Both the position numbers and the translations under genes were made by a program. This document shows, piece after piece, positions 36,786 through 44,428 of a DNA stretch of 64,000 bases. The DNA comes from Roseomonas sp. AR75. Lineage in GTDB: Bacteria > Pseudomonadota > Alphaproteobacteria > Acetobacterales > Acetobacteraceae. Location of the stretch: the NCBI RefSeq assembly GCF_005222815.1, contig NZ_STGB01000004.1:248001-312000 (forward strand). The letters are read 5' to 3'. The notes beneath the pieces are model-generated. The model searched no databases. It was given only the letters and a program-made list of their open reading frames with translations, and had not been told where the DNA came from. Numbering within the stretch: the stretch's first letter is position 1; the number at the start of each line of letters is the position of its first letter.

Positions 36786-38045
36786 ATGCCTGCCGCCCGA
36801 GGGTTGGAGTTCATCGCCGACGGCGTCCTGTCTGAGGCCATCAGCAGAGCGCCTCCCGACCACTTCGTGATCTGGACCGGGCACGCCTATTCGTCCTGGC
36901 AGACATCGCTACGATCGCGCGCCCTGGCACGGATCACGGAGGTGGGCGAGCCGGTGCCGCTTCGGGAATTGCTCCGCCGCGCTGCCCGCATCGATGGCGA
37001 TCTCGGCTTCGATCCCGACACGGTCCGCAGCGGTCTCCGGCTGCACCAAGGTGCGAAGCCAGCCGTCTATCTTCTGGTCGAGCGCAACGACGCAGGCGAC
37101 TACACGGCTGTGACTGACATTCCATACGCCGGACCGGCCTTTCGCCGGATCACGAGGGGCGCGGTGGTGCTGGATGGTGCGGGCCGCCTCATCGTGGAAG
37201 GCGTAAGGCTACCCACCTCGGCAAAGCTGACCGCGGCGCAGAGGCCGCTTGCCTATCATGACGTACAGCGCCATCCGTCCGTGCGCCCGGAGCCGCCTGC
37301 TCCGCAACAGGAGATGGGCTCAGTTCCGCGATCCGTCGGAGCATCGGCGCCGAACCGGACGCCGCCGGCCGCGGCGACGGCGCTGTTCGACATCCACAAG
37401 CCAAGGTTGGTTGAGGACGCGGCGCGGCTCAGTTTCTGGCGCAACGAAGACCTGGCGTCAGACCGGCCCCGCGCGCTGCGGGACGGCGACGCGCGGATGC
37501 GGCGCCGCGCGATGCTGGCTCTGCCTCACATGCAGCCGCTCGCCACCTTCGCCGAGCGGCTCCGCTTGGCCAGGCCCGGCACCGAGGTGCCGGACTTCGA
37601 CCCGTTGGACGGCGGCGTGAACGCGCAAGCCTTGTTCCTGTTCGAGAAGCCAGGTCCGATGGCAGGCTCGTCAGGCTTCATCAGTCGGAACAACGACGAC
37701 CGCACGGCAGAGGCGACGTTCCAGTTCATGCGCGCCGCCGATCTGCCACGCGAGGCAACGTGCCTCTGGAATGCAGTGCCATGGTGGAACGGCACACGAG
37801 AGGTCTCGGCGGCCGAACTGCAGGAGGGTGCCGACTCTGCGCTTGAGCTCATGCAGCTCCTGCCACACCTGCGCGTCGCCATCTTGGTCGGGCTTCGAGC
37901 AGGTAAGATTGCGCGAGAGCTTCGGCAGCGGGGGCTCGCGGTGCTGGTCTCGTATCATCCGTCGCCGATCAATCGCGCGGCTGCTCCAGCGAAGTGGAAT
38001 GCCATTCCTGCGGATTGGGCGCGGGCGAAGGCCCATCTCAGATAG
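36786..38045 (+). CDS. Uracil-DNA glycosylase-like protein with an N-terminal fusion domain
   Basis: A 419-residue protein. The C-terminal half (about 240-419) is a uracil-DNA-glycosylase superfamily domain, with FDPLDGGVNA at 271-280, LFLFEKPGP at 283-291 in the position of the substrate-binding loop, SGFISRNNDD, LWNAVPWWNG and the C-terminal YHPSP near 396-400. The N-terminal 170 residues (DHFVIWTGHAYSSWQ, AVYLLVERNDAGDY) are not part of known UDGs and are unassigned, joined by a Pro-rich linker. It may repair or sense uracil-containing DNA. A GAGGAG ribosome site precedes the ATG. It is convergent with the nuclease gene, overlapping by eight bases. Confidence 0.8.
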   Translation: MPAARGLEFIADGVLSEAISRAPPDHFVIWTGHAYSSWQTSLRSRALARITEVGEPVPLRELLRRAARIDGDLGFDPDTVRSGLRLHQGAKPAVYLLVERNDAGDYTAVTDIPYAGPAFRRITRGAVVLDGAGRLIVEGVRLPTSAKLTAAQRPLAYHDVQRHPSVRPEPPAPQQEMGSVPRSVGASAPNRTPPAAATALFDIHKPRLVEDAARLSFWRNEDLASDRPRALRDGDARMRRRAMLALPHMQPLATFAERLRLARPGTEVPDFDPLDGGVNAQALFLFEKPGPMAGSSGFISRNNDDRTAEATFQFMRAADLPREATCLWNAVPWWNGTREVSAAELQEGADSALELMQLLPHLRVAILVGLRAGKIARELRQRGLAVLVSYHPSPINRAAAPAKWNAIPADWARAKAHLR

Positions 38046-38568
38046 GCTTCTCCGGGGCCGCGCGGTGACCAGCCCGATGCCGAACGGCGCGCCAGTCCGA
38101 TGGCCGATCAAAGCGCCCCGACCAGACCCCACGGCCGTGCAGCCGCGCTTCTTCCTCCACGGCGAGATAGGCCCTGCTGTAGCGGCGCGCCGCCACCGCC
38201 AACCCATCGGCCACCATCTGCGCGGCGACATCGAGGCCCGACGCCGCGCAAATCGCGACCAGCCGCCGATACCGATCCTGCCGGCGCCCCTCGCAGGTGA
38301 GCTGCGCGGCCTCGGTCATCGCGGCCAGCATCGCCGCGGCATGCCGCCCACAGGGCCATACTGTGCCGTCATCGGCCTCGCAGCGCTGCCGCAACTCCGG
38401 AGCGTCAATGCCATGCAGCCGGATGCGCGCACCCTCCAGCACCAGCGTGTCGCCGTCGATGACGCGCGCCTGCCCCTGCAGCACGACCGGCTCCGCCGGC
38501 TTCGCCTGCGTCGGCAGCGCCAGCAGGCCAAGGGCGAGCACCGCGGCCGCGGGGCGCAGGCGCGTCAC
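38038..38568 (-). CDS. Secreted thermonuclease-like (SNase) protein
   Basis: A 176-residue staphylococcal-nuclease-fold protein with a signal peptide (MTRLRPAAAVLALGLLALP, cleavage after TQA). Core motifs are ARVIDGDTLVLEG (35-46) and RIRLHGIDAPELR (48-60), which carry the catalytic Asp and Arg. It is periplasmic or secreted and degrades DNA/RNA. The start is GTG, overlapping the repressor stop by four bases, so it would be co-expressed with the repressor in the lysogen. Confidence 0.86.
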   Translation of the reverse strand: MTRLRPAAAVLALGLLALPTQAKPAEPVVLQGQARVIDGDTLVLEGARIRLHGIDAPELRQRCEADDGTVWPCGRHAAAMLAAMTEAAQLTCEGRRQDRYRRLVAICAASGLDVAAQMVADGLAVAARRYSRAYLAVEEEARLHGRGVWSGRFDRPSDWRAVRHRAGHRAAPEKPI

Positions 38569-39263
38569 AGCCGCTTCGCCACCCAGATGACGCGGCCGAT
38601 CATGTGCACCTCCTCGGCGCTGCGCTGGTAGGTCTCGTAGGCCGGGTTCACCGACTTGATGACCACGGTCGCCGGGTCGGAGTTCGGGACGTGCTCGACG
38701 CGCTTCGCGACCACGCCCATGCCGTCCCAGATGACGAAGATCCCCGGCGGGACAGGAATGCGCTGGCTGGTGTCCACCATGATGCGGTCGCCCGAGGACA
38801 GCAGCGGTTCCATCGAGTCGCCGTCGATGGTGATGAGGCGGAGCTGCTCGGGGTTGGCGCGGAACTCGTGGCGGATCACCGCTTCCGGGAATAGCCAGCT
38901 CGCCTTGGCCTCCTCGATCCCCTCGTTCATCGCTCCGGCGCCCGCCGAAGCCCGCACATCCAGTTCCGCGACCGCGGCATAGCCGTCCAGGACGCCCTTG
39001 GGACGACGACGGAGCGGCGGCGGCTCGACCGGCGGCGGCGCCGGCGGCTCGGGCTCAGGCGCGCGCAGCTCTGAAACCGGCACGCCGAGGAACACCGCCA
39101 GCGGTTCGCGCACGTCGTCCGGCAGCACCTTCGGCACGCCGCGCGTGACGTACTGGTGCAGGTATGCGGCGTTGCGCCCGATCGCGAGCGAGGCGTTCTT
39201 CAGATCGGTGCCGCGTTGCTGGATGAGCTTCATGACCAACAGGCGGGTGGGATCGAGTTCCAC
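38565..39263 (-). CDS. Prophage S24-family (LexA/CI-like) repressor
   Basis: A 232-residue repressor. The N-terminal part is a DNA-binding helical domain (ASLAIGRNAAYLHQYVTRG, 24-42), followed by a Pro-rich linker and a C-terminal S24 peptidase domain. The catalytic Ser150 is in DGDSMEP and Lys187 in VVAKRVEHV; Ala-Gly pairs at 107-110 in the linker could be the autocleavage site. Start GTG 39263 is set by an AAGGAG ribosome site nine bases upstream and by similarity of the VELDPTRLLV start. It maintains lysogeny and should be cleaved with RecA on DNA damage. Confidence 0.85.
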   Translation of the reverse strand: MELDPTRLLVMKLIQQRGTDLKNASLAIGRNAAYLHQYVTRGVPKVLPDDVREPLAVFLGVPVSELRAPEPEPPAPPPVEPPPLRRRPKGVLDGYAAVAELDVRASAGAGAMNEGIEEAKASWLFPEAVIRHEFRANPEQLRLITIDGDSMEPLLSSGDRIMVDTSQRIPVPPGIFVIWDGMGVVAKRVEHVPNSDPATVVIKSVNPAYETYQRSAEEVHMIGRVIWVAKRL

Positions 39264-39373
39264 GACGGCTAACTCCTTGCCGGTGCTGGATAGGTAATAG
39301 GCTATTTTTTCAATTTGACCAGCCTCAACCTTCCCGGCATTCCTAGCGTCAGCCATGCGAACGTTCAGTGAAC
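39264..39373. promoter_or_regulatory. Repressor/cro switch region with a palindrome and a LexA-like box
   Basis: The region between the divergent repressor and Cro-like genes. AATAG-G-CTATT at 39296-39306 is an 11-base dyad in an AT-rich stretch and a good operator candidate. At 39359-39373 the motif GAAC-GTTCAGT-GAAC fits the GAAC-N7-GAAC form of the alphaproteobacterial LexA box, though it falls just inside the first codons of the plus-strand gene. Promoter hexamers here are weak, so exact promoters are not called. Confidence 0.5.
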
Positions 39374-39573
39374 AATTCCTCGCCGAGGTGGAGGCCTTCC
39401 TCACCGCCTCCCGCATGAAAGCCACTGATTTTGGCCGCGAAGCCGTCGGCGACCCGAGCTTCGTCACCCGCCTCCGCCAGGGCCGGTCACCGAGCCTCGC
39501 GACCGCCGACAAGGTCCGCGCCTGCATGCGCCGATTGGAGGCGCGCTGTGCCAAGGGAGCGACCCGGCGATGA
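39355..39573 (+). CDS. Cro-like phage regulator
   Basis: A 72-residue protein with one predicted HTH (ASRMKATDFGREAVGDPSFV, about 19-38), divergent from the repressor: the lambda cI/cro layout. It probably opens the early lytic program. Its start overlaps a LexA-box-like motif. Confidence 0.7.
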   Translation: MRTFSEQFLAEVEAFLTASRMKATDFGREAVGDPSFVTRLRQGRSPSLATADKVRACMRRLEARCAKGATRR

Positions 39574-39785
39574 ACGACCGGCCTATCCAGCACATCAACC
39601 AGGCGCAGCTCGCCCGCCGCTGGAGCCTCAGCCCGCGCACCCTGGAGCGCTGGCGCTGGCAGGACCAGGGTCCCGCCTACCTCAAGGTCGGTGGCCGGGT
39701 GCTCTACCGCCTCGAGGATGTCGAGGCGTTCGAGCGCGCCGCGGCCCGACAGCCGGACGCCCTCCGCCGGGAGGCACGGGCATGA
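39570..39785 (+). CDS. Excisionase-like MerR-type HTH protein
   Basis: A 71-residue HTH_17/MerR-like protein: LARRWSLSPRTLERWRWQ is the helix-turn-helix and VGGRVLYRLEDVEAFERA is the beta-wing that follows it in phage excisionases and DNA-binding adaptors. It overlaps its neighbours at both ends by four bases. It may help the recombinase excise the element or regulate early genes. Confidence 0.75.
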   Translation: MNDRPIQHINQAQLARRWSLSPRTLERWRWQDQGPAYLKVGGRVLYRLEDVEAFERAAARQPDALRREARA

Positions 39786-40087
39786 CGCGCGCGGCTCGCC
39801 TTCGCCCGCTCGACGAGGCTCGCTTCACTGCCTGGCTGCAGCGCGCCGAGGCCGGCGAACGCCTCACCTACTGGCGTGGGCATCTGGCGATCGATGCCTC
39901 GCCCCTGGCGTCGCGGCTGGGCGGTGAGGATCGGCTGGAGCTGGATCGCGTCAGCCGTCTCGCCTGGAACATGGCGCAGCAGGGCTGGCTGGATCTGCTG
40001 CAGCAGCGGCACGGCGCGCACGACTTCAGCTACGTCGCCGTGCGGCGACGCCACGAGCCGGCCATGCCGGCGAGGCTGGCCGCGTGA
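39782..40087 (+). CDS. Phage protein of unknown function (101 aa)
   Basis: A 101-residue protein starting MTRAARLRPLDEARFTAWL, charged and helical. It overlaps the excisionase-like gene by ATGA. No family recognised; similar small proteins are common in early regions of alphaproteobacterial prophages. Confidence 0.65.
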   Translation: MTRAARLRPLDEARFTAWLQRAEAGERLTYWRGHLAIDASPLASRLGGEDRLELDRVSRLAWNMAQQGWLDLLQQRHGAHDFSYVAVRRRHEPAMPARLAA

Positions 40088-40146
40088 TGCGCCCGCTCCG
40101 CCACGTCCCGGAAATGATGGCGATGCCTGCCGCCGACGACGGGTAG
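40087..40146 (+). CDS. Possible 19-residue coupled peptide
   Basis: A tiny frame begins at the last base of the preceding stop (TGATG) and runs 19 codons to a TAG: MRPLRHVPEMM at the start. The coupling suggests it may be translated, but its length and lack of other support leave it uncertain. The rest of the gap to 40207 is gene-free. Confidence 0.25.
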   Translation: MRPLRHVPEMMAMPAADDG

Positions 40147-40207
40147 GCCCACCCCTCCGCGCTTCCCTCCCCCCCGTTCCTGTCCTGCCCTCCCGGAGCA
40201 TCGCTGC

Positions 40208-40579
40208 ATGTCGTCCGAACGATCCCCCATTCCCGAAGTGCAGCTCGCTGCGGCGGTGATCCGCCGCGCGCTCGACGATGCGCTGACGCCGACCGACCGT
40301 CTCGCCCGGACGCACCTGACCGAGACGGCAGACGGCCCTCGCCACAGCGTATCGAGCGGCGTCACGGCGCGCGAGCGCGAGGAGGCGGTGCGCTTCCTGC
40401 TGGACACCTCGGAGCGCTGGTCGCAGTCGCGCGCCACCTGGTGCGATGCCGCCGGTCTCGATCCCGACATCCTCGTCCGCCACGCCATGCGGCAGATCCC
40501 CGCCGCCGCCATCCCCATCGACATCCGCCTGGCACGGCGTCTCGCGGCACCCGCGGCGGCAATGCGGGAGGCGGCGTGA
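40208..40579 (+). CDS. Phage protein of unknown function (123 aa)
   Basis: A 123-residue soluble protein, MSSERSPIPEVQLAAAVIRR at the start, with Cys and Trp in a helical middle (TSERWSQSRATWCDAAGLD). Its stop joins the next start as TGATG. No family recognised. Confidence 0.65.
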   Translation: MSSERSPIPEVQLAAAVIRRALDDALTPTDRLARTHLTETADGPRHSVSSGVTAREREEAVRFLLDTSERWSQSRATWCDAAGLDPDILVRHAMRQIPAAAIPIDIRLARRLAAPAAAMREAA

Positions 40580-41001
40580 TGGGCAAGGCATCCCGCGACA
40601 AGGGCCTGCGCCGTGAGCGGGCGATCGTCGAGATCCACACGAAGTGCGGCATTCGGGCCGAGCGTGTGCCGCTATCCGGCGCGACGCACTACCGCGGCAA
40701 TGGCGGTGACGTCGATGTCTACGCCCGCGGCGCCGAGCCGCTGAAGGCCGAGGTCAAGGCGCGCGGCGAGGGCGGCGGCTTTCGGATGCTGGCACGCTGG
40801 CTCGGCGACAACGACGTGCTGTTCCTGTGGCGCGACCGGCAGCCACCACTGGTCGTGCTGCAGCTGCATGCCTGGCTCGAAGTCGGCGGCCGCAGCGCGC
40901 GGCTCGATCCGGACGCCGACACGGCGCGGAGCGAGCGCCGCAGCGCCATCGAGCAGGGGCCGGTCCCGCAGGCCGATGCCATCGCACGGAGCGCAGCATG
41001 A
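40579..41001 (+). CDS. Putative PD-(D/E)xK endonuclease (resolvase-like)
   Basis: A 140-residue protein. The arrangement GNGGDVDVYARG (40-51) then AEVKAR (57-62) gives the D-x(n)-ExK core, with a basic N-terminal helix (GKASRDKGLRRERAI), as in small Holliday-junction resolvases of phages. It probably resolves branched DNA during phage recombination and replication. A more general VRR-type nuclease is the alternative. Confidence 0.65.
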   Translation: MGKASRDKGLRRERAIVEIHTKCGIRAERVPLSGATHYRGNGGDVDVYARGAEPLKAEVKARGEGGGFRMLARWLGDNDVLFLWRDRQPPLVVLQLHAWLEVGGRSARLDPDADTARSERRSAIEQGPVPQADAIARSAA

Positions 41002-41111
41002 CCAGGCTCCGCCTTCTCGACGCGCTGGGCCGCCTGCTGGGTGGCGTCGCCTTCGCGGCCAGCGTCATCGCCCTGCTCTGGGCAGCCGAACTCCTGCAGG
41101 TGACACGATGA
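40998..41111 (+). CDS. Small membrane protein (37 aa)
   Basis: A 37-residue protein with one transmembrane helix (LGGVAFAASVIALLWAAEL). Both ends overlap neighbours by ATGA, which strongly suggests it is translated. Unknown role; could be a regulatory peptide in the early operon. Confidence 0.55.
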   Translation: MTRLRLLDALGRLLGGVAFAASVIALLWAAELLQVTR

Positions 41112-41581
41112 GCAACCGCACGACGCTCGACCAGCTTCGCGCGATGTCGGCGGCGCAGGTGGACGCGCTGCCCCTCGACCATCTCGCGCTGCTGCTCGAA
41201 GACGCGGCCGATCTGCGCGCCGAAGCCAAGCGCGTCTCGGACCTGCTGCACGACGCCCTGCACGCCCGCTTTGCGGAGGCGGCCAGCGCCACCCGTCGCG
41301 CTGAGGGCAAGGACACCGGCCGTGTCCGCCTGGAGCGGGACGGCTTCGAGCTCATCGCTGACCTCCCGAAGAAGGTGGACTGGCAGCAGGCCAAGCTGAC
41401 CGCGGCCGTCTCGACGCTCCGCGAATGGGGCGAGGATCCGGCCGACTACGTCGCCACCCAGCTTCATGTCCCTGAAGCCCGCTTCAGCGCGTGGCCACCG
41501 CGCATCCGCGCGCTGTTCGAGCCAGCCCGCACCGTCGCAGCCGGTCGCCCAACCTACACCCTCAAGAGGATCGAGGCATGA
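41108..41581 (+). CDS. Phage protein of unknown function (157 aa)
   Basis: A 157-residue protein, MSNRTTLDQLRAMSAAQVDA at the start, with coiled-coil-like heptads in the first 60 residues and a C-terminal RALFEPARTVAAGRPTYTL. Similar proteins sit in front of the ATPase gene in related prophages. No assigned function. Confidence 0.7.
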   Translation: MSNRTTLDQLRAMSAAQVDALPLDHLALLLEDAADLRAEAKRVSDLLHDALHARFAEAASATRRAEGKDTGRVRLERDGFELIADLPKKVDWQQAKLTAAVSTLREWGEDPADYVATQLHVPEARFSAWPPRIRALFEPARTVAAGRPTYTLKRIEA

Positions 41582-41823
41582 ACGACAACTACAAGCGCCC
41601 GCCGATGGTGGGCAGACGGCCCCTGCCCATGGCCGAGCAGATCCGGCGTGCCGGCGACCAGGCGGTGCCGATGCTGGTGAACATCCACCTTCGGGCGTGC
41701 GTGGAAGCTGCGGCTGCCCTCTACGCCCTCACCAAGGATGAGGAGGACGGCGGCCCCGACCCCGAGGCGGCCGAGGAGCGGCTCGGCCGCGTCCTTCGCC
41801 TCCTGCTCACGGGAGAAGCCTGA
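41578..41823 (+). CDS. Phage protein of unknown function (81 aa)
   Basis: An 81-residue acidic protein, coupled at both ends (ATGA, TGATG). No motif recognised. Confidence 0.6.
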   Translation: MNDNYKRPPMVGRRPLPMAEQIRRAGDQAVPMLVNIHLRACVEAAAALYALTKDEEDGGPDPEAAEERLGRVLRLLLTGEA

Positions 41824-42008
41824 TGCACGAACTCCGCATTCTCGTCTCCATCCCCTTGGAGGGCGACGCCATCGCGCGCGCCAAGGACGTGGCCGCCTTC
41901 GAGCCGACGCTCGACAGCTTCGCCGAGGTGGTCGCCAAGGCCGGTGGCGACATCAAGGTCGACGTCATCAAGGCCAAGCCGCGCACGGCGAAGCAGGAGA
42001 CGCACTGA
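41823..42008 (+). CDS. Phage protein of unknown function (61 aa)
   Basis: A 61-residue protein, MHELRILVSIPLEGDAIARA at the start, ferredoxin-like pattern. Coupled at both ends by TGATG. It lies directly before the recombination ATPase, so it may be part of the same recombination unit. Confidence 0.6.
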   Translation: MHELRILVSIPLEGDAIARAKDVAAFEPTLDSFAEVVAKAGGDIKVDVIKAKPRTAKQETH

Positions 42009-42787
42009 TGGCGATCTCCCTCGCCTCCCTGCGCACGAGCAGCAGCCTCATTCCGCCGCGGCTGCTGCTCTATGGCGTCGCCGGCGTCGGCAAGACCAGC
42101 CTCGCGGCCGCCGCGCCGAATCCGGTCTTCCTGCAGACGGAGGATGGGCTCGGCGTGCTCGACGTTCCGACCTTCGGCCTGCTCCGCAGCTATGCCGATC
42201 TGCAGGAAGCGCTCGACTCGCTCTACGGCGAACCACACGACTTCCAGACCGTCGTGCTGGACAGCCTGGACTGGTTGGAGCCGCTGATCTGGCAGGAGAC
42301 GGCGCGGCGCAACACCTGGTCGAACATTGAGCAGCCCGGCTTCGGCAAGGGCTATCTCGCTGCGCTCGATGTCTGGCGCGACTTCCTGGACGGGATGAAC
42401 TTGCTGCGCGCCGAGCGCGGCATGGGCGTGATCCTGATCGCGCATTGCGACATCCGCCGCTTCGACAGCCCAGAGACGGAGCCCTACGACCGCTACGTCA
42501 TCAAGCTGCAGCAGCGCGCCGCGGCGCTGGTGCAGGAACATGTCGATGCCGTGCTGTTCGCCAACTATCGCGTCAGCACCATCAAGACCGATGTCGGCTT
42601 CAAGAAGCAGGTGGTGCGTGGCGTCTCCGGCGGCGACCGGCTGCTGCACACCATCGAGCGCCCGGCCTTCCTCGCCAAGAACCGCTTCAACCTCCCGGAG
42701 AGCCTCACCCTCGACTGGGCGAAGCTTGCTGCCGGCATCCCCTTCTACGCGCAAGAGACCGCGGTCGCCGCGGAAGGAGCCGAGTGA
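42008..42787 (+). CDS. Phage ATP-binding protein, Sak4/AAA_24-like
   Basis: A 259-residue RecA-fold ATPase with Walker A GVAGVGKT at 23-30 and Walker B in FQTVVLDSLDWLEPL. The AAA_24 layout and position before a DUF669 gene match phage Sak4-type single-strand annealing recombinases, which act with an ssDNA-binding protein. It would support phage recombination and replication. Confidence 0.8.
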   Translation: MAISLASLRTSSSLIPPRLLLYGVAGVGKTSLAAAAPNPVFLQTEDGLGVLDVPTFGLLRSYADLQEALDSLYGEPHDFQTVVLDSLDWLEPLIWQETARRNTWSNIEQPGFGKGYLAALDVWRDFLDGMNLLRAERGMGVILIAHCDIRRFDSPETEPYDRYVIKLQQRAAALVQEHVDAVLFANYRVSTIKTDVGFKKQVVRGVSGGDRLLHTIERPAFLAKNRFNLPESLTLDWAKLAAGIPFYAQETAVAAEGAE

Positions 42788-42788
42788 C

Positions 42789-43328
42789 ATGGCCCAGCTC
42801 AATCAGCACTTCGACGCCAACGCCGTCGAACCGGCCGCTCCCTTCGAGCTGCTTCCACCCGGGCACTATGTCGCGCAGGTCGTGCAGAGCGAGATGCGCC
42901 CGACAAAGGCCGGGACCGGCCAGCTGCTCTGGCTCGAGCTCGACGTGATCGAGGGCCCGCACCAGGGCCGCAAGATCTGGGACCAGCTCAACTTGGTGAA
43001 TCCGAACCAGCAGACGGTGGAGATCGCGCAGCGCACCCTCTCGGCGATCTGCCACGCGGTCGGGCAGCTTCAGGTCAGTGACAGCGAGCAGCTTCACCTG
43101 CGGCCGCTTCAGGTGACGCTCGTGGTCGAAGTGGACAGTCGCGACAAGCACCTGCCGCCGCACGAACAGCGCAAGCAGAACAAGGTGAAGGGCTACGCGC
43201 CACTCGGCAACGCGCCGGCCCCGCGTGCCGCGGCCGCACCCGCGTCCACGCCGCGCACCGCCCCTCCGCCGCCGCGCCCGGCGCCGGCTGCGACCACCGC
43301 CACGCCGCCCTGGCGTCGTGCGGGGTGA
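42789..43328 (+). CDS. DUF669 phage ssDNA-binding-like protein
   Basis: A 179-residue DUF669 family protein: FELLPPGHYVAQVVQSEMRPTK and GRKIWDQLNLVNPNQQTVEIAQR (read in parts) are the OB-fold-like core. A Pro/Ala-rich tail (140-175) ending in WRRAG is typical of phage single-strand-binding proteins that recruit partners by the C-terminus. It is paired with the Sak4-like ATPase. Confidence 0.8.
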   Translation: MAQLNQHFDANAVEPAAPFELLPPGHYVAQVVQSEMRPTKAGTGQLLWLELDVIEGPHQGRKIWDQLNLVNPNQQTVEIAQRTLSAICHAVGQLQVSDSEQLHLRPLQVTLVVEVDSRDKHLPPHEQRKQNKVKGYAPLGNAPAPRAAAAPASTPRTAPPPPRPAPAATTATPPWRRAG

Positions 43329-43330
43329 GC

Positions 43331-44428
43331 ATGGTCGCGCTGCCCACCCCTATCAGCCCGACCGTGGACGCCATCTACGCCGCCTATGAGGCGGCGGCGG
43401 ACCACGGCTATCGCGAGCATCTCGGCGCCTCGCTGATTGGCGCCGGATGCGAGCGCGCGATCTGGTACACCTTCCGCTGGGCCACGCGGGCGCGGCATCC
43501 TGGGCGGCTGCTGCGGCTGTTCGAGACGGGCAACCTGGCGGAAGCGCGCTTCGTCGCGGACCTCCGCCGGATCGGCGTCACCGTGCTCGACGTCGACCCG
43601 GCGACGGGCAGGCAGTGGAAGCTGCGCGACGCCAGCGGCCACTTCGGCGGCAGCATGGACGGCGTGGCGCTCGGTCTGCTCGAGGCCCCAAAGACCTGGC
43701 ACGTCTGCGAGTTCAAGACGCACAGCCAAAAATCATTCGCCAAGCTCAAGGCCGAGGGCGTCGCCGCAGCGAAGCCGACCCACTGGGCGCAGATGCAGGC
43801 CTACATGCACCTCTCAGGGCTGGAGCGGGCCTTCTACCTCGCCGTCTGCAAGGACACCGACGAGCTCTACCAGGAGCGCATCCACTACGACGCGGAGGCC
43901 GGCCTGCGTATCCTGGCGAAGGCGACGCGCATCATCAACGCCGCCCGCCCGCCGGCGCGGATCAGCGAGGATCCGGCCTGGTGGGAATGCCGGCTCTGCG
44001 AGCATCACGCCGTCTGCCATGCCGGCGCGGTGCCGGAGCGGCACTGCCGGTCGTGCCTCCATGCCACGCCGGTCGCCGAGGGCGCCTGGCATTGTGGACG
44101 CCACCAGCAAGCCCTCTCTCGCCGTGATCAGCAGTCTGGCTGCGGCGCGCACCTCTACATTCCGGACCTCATCGCGGCCGAGCAGATTGACGCCGGCGAC
44201 GACTGGGTAAACTACCGGCTGCCGGATGGCAGCGAATGGCGAGACGGCGCTGCCGTTAACGACTCGCCGATCATCTCGCACGGCCCCTGCAATCGGTGCG
44301 GCGCGAATAGCTACAGCGTCCGGCCTGGCACAGGCCCGCATCCTTTCGGGCTGACCTGCACGAGCTGCGGCCATCGTGGCCGCTGGCTCGGCCGAGCCGA
44401 GGCCGTCGCGCGAGGCATCGCAGCATGA
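43331..44428 (+). CDS. PD-(D/E)xK nuclease with Cys-rich C-terminus (Cas4/RecB-like)
   Basis: A 365-residue protein. The nuclease core reads GGSMDG (Asp110) then WHVCEFKTH (Glu127, Lys129). An early Cys (GAGCERAIWY, 40) and a later cluster (WECRLCEHHAVCH) fit the Fe-S arrangement of Cas4/AddB-type exonucleases. A further C-terminal zinc-ribbon (CNRCGAN...CTSCGHRG) is extra to the family core. It is likely the phage recombination exonuclease that makes single strands for the annealing ATPase. GTG 43325, giving a GTGA overlap, is an alternative start. Confidence 0.75.
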   Translation: MVALPTPISPTVDAIYAAYEAAADHGYREHLGASLIGAGCERAIWYTFRWATRARHPGRLLRLFETGNLAEARFVADLRRIGVTVLDVDPATGRQWKLRDASGHFGGSMDGVALGLLEAPKTWHVCEFKTHSQKSFAKLKAEGVAAAKPTHWAQMQAYMHLSGLERAFYLAVCKDTDELYQERIHYDAEAGLRILAKATRIINAARPPARISEDPAWWECRLCEHHAVCHAGAVPERHCRSCLHATPVAEGAWHCGRHQQALSRRDQQSGCGAHLYIPDLIAAEQIDAGDDWVNYRLPDGSEWRDGAAVNDSPIISHGPCNRCGANSYSVRPGTGPHPFGLTCTSCGHRGRWLGRAEAVARGIAA

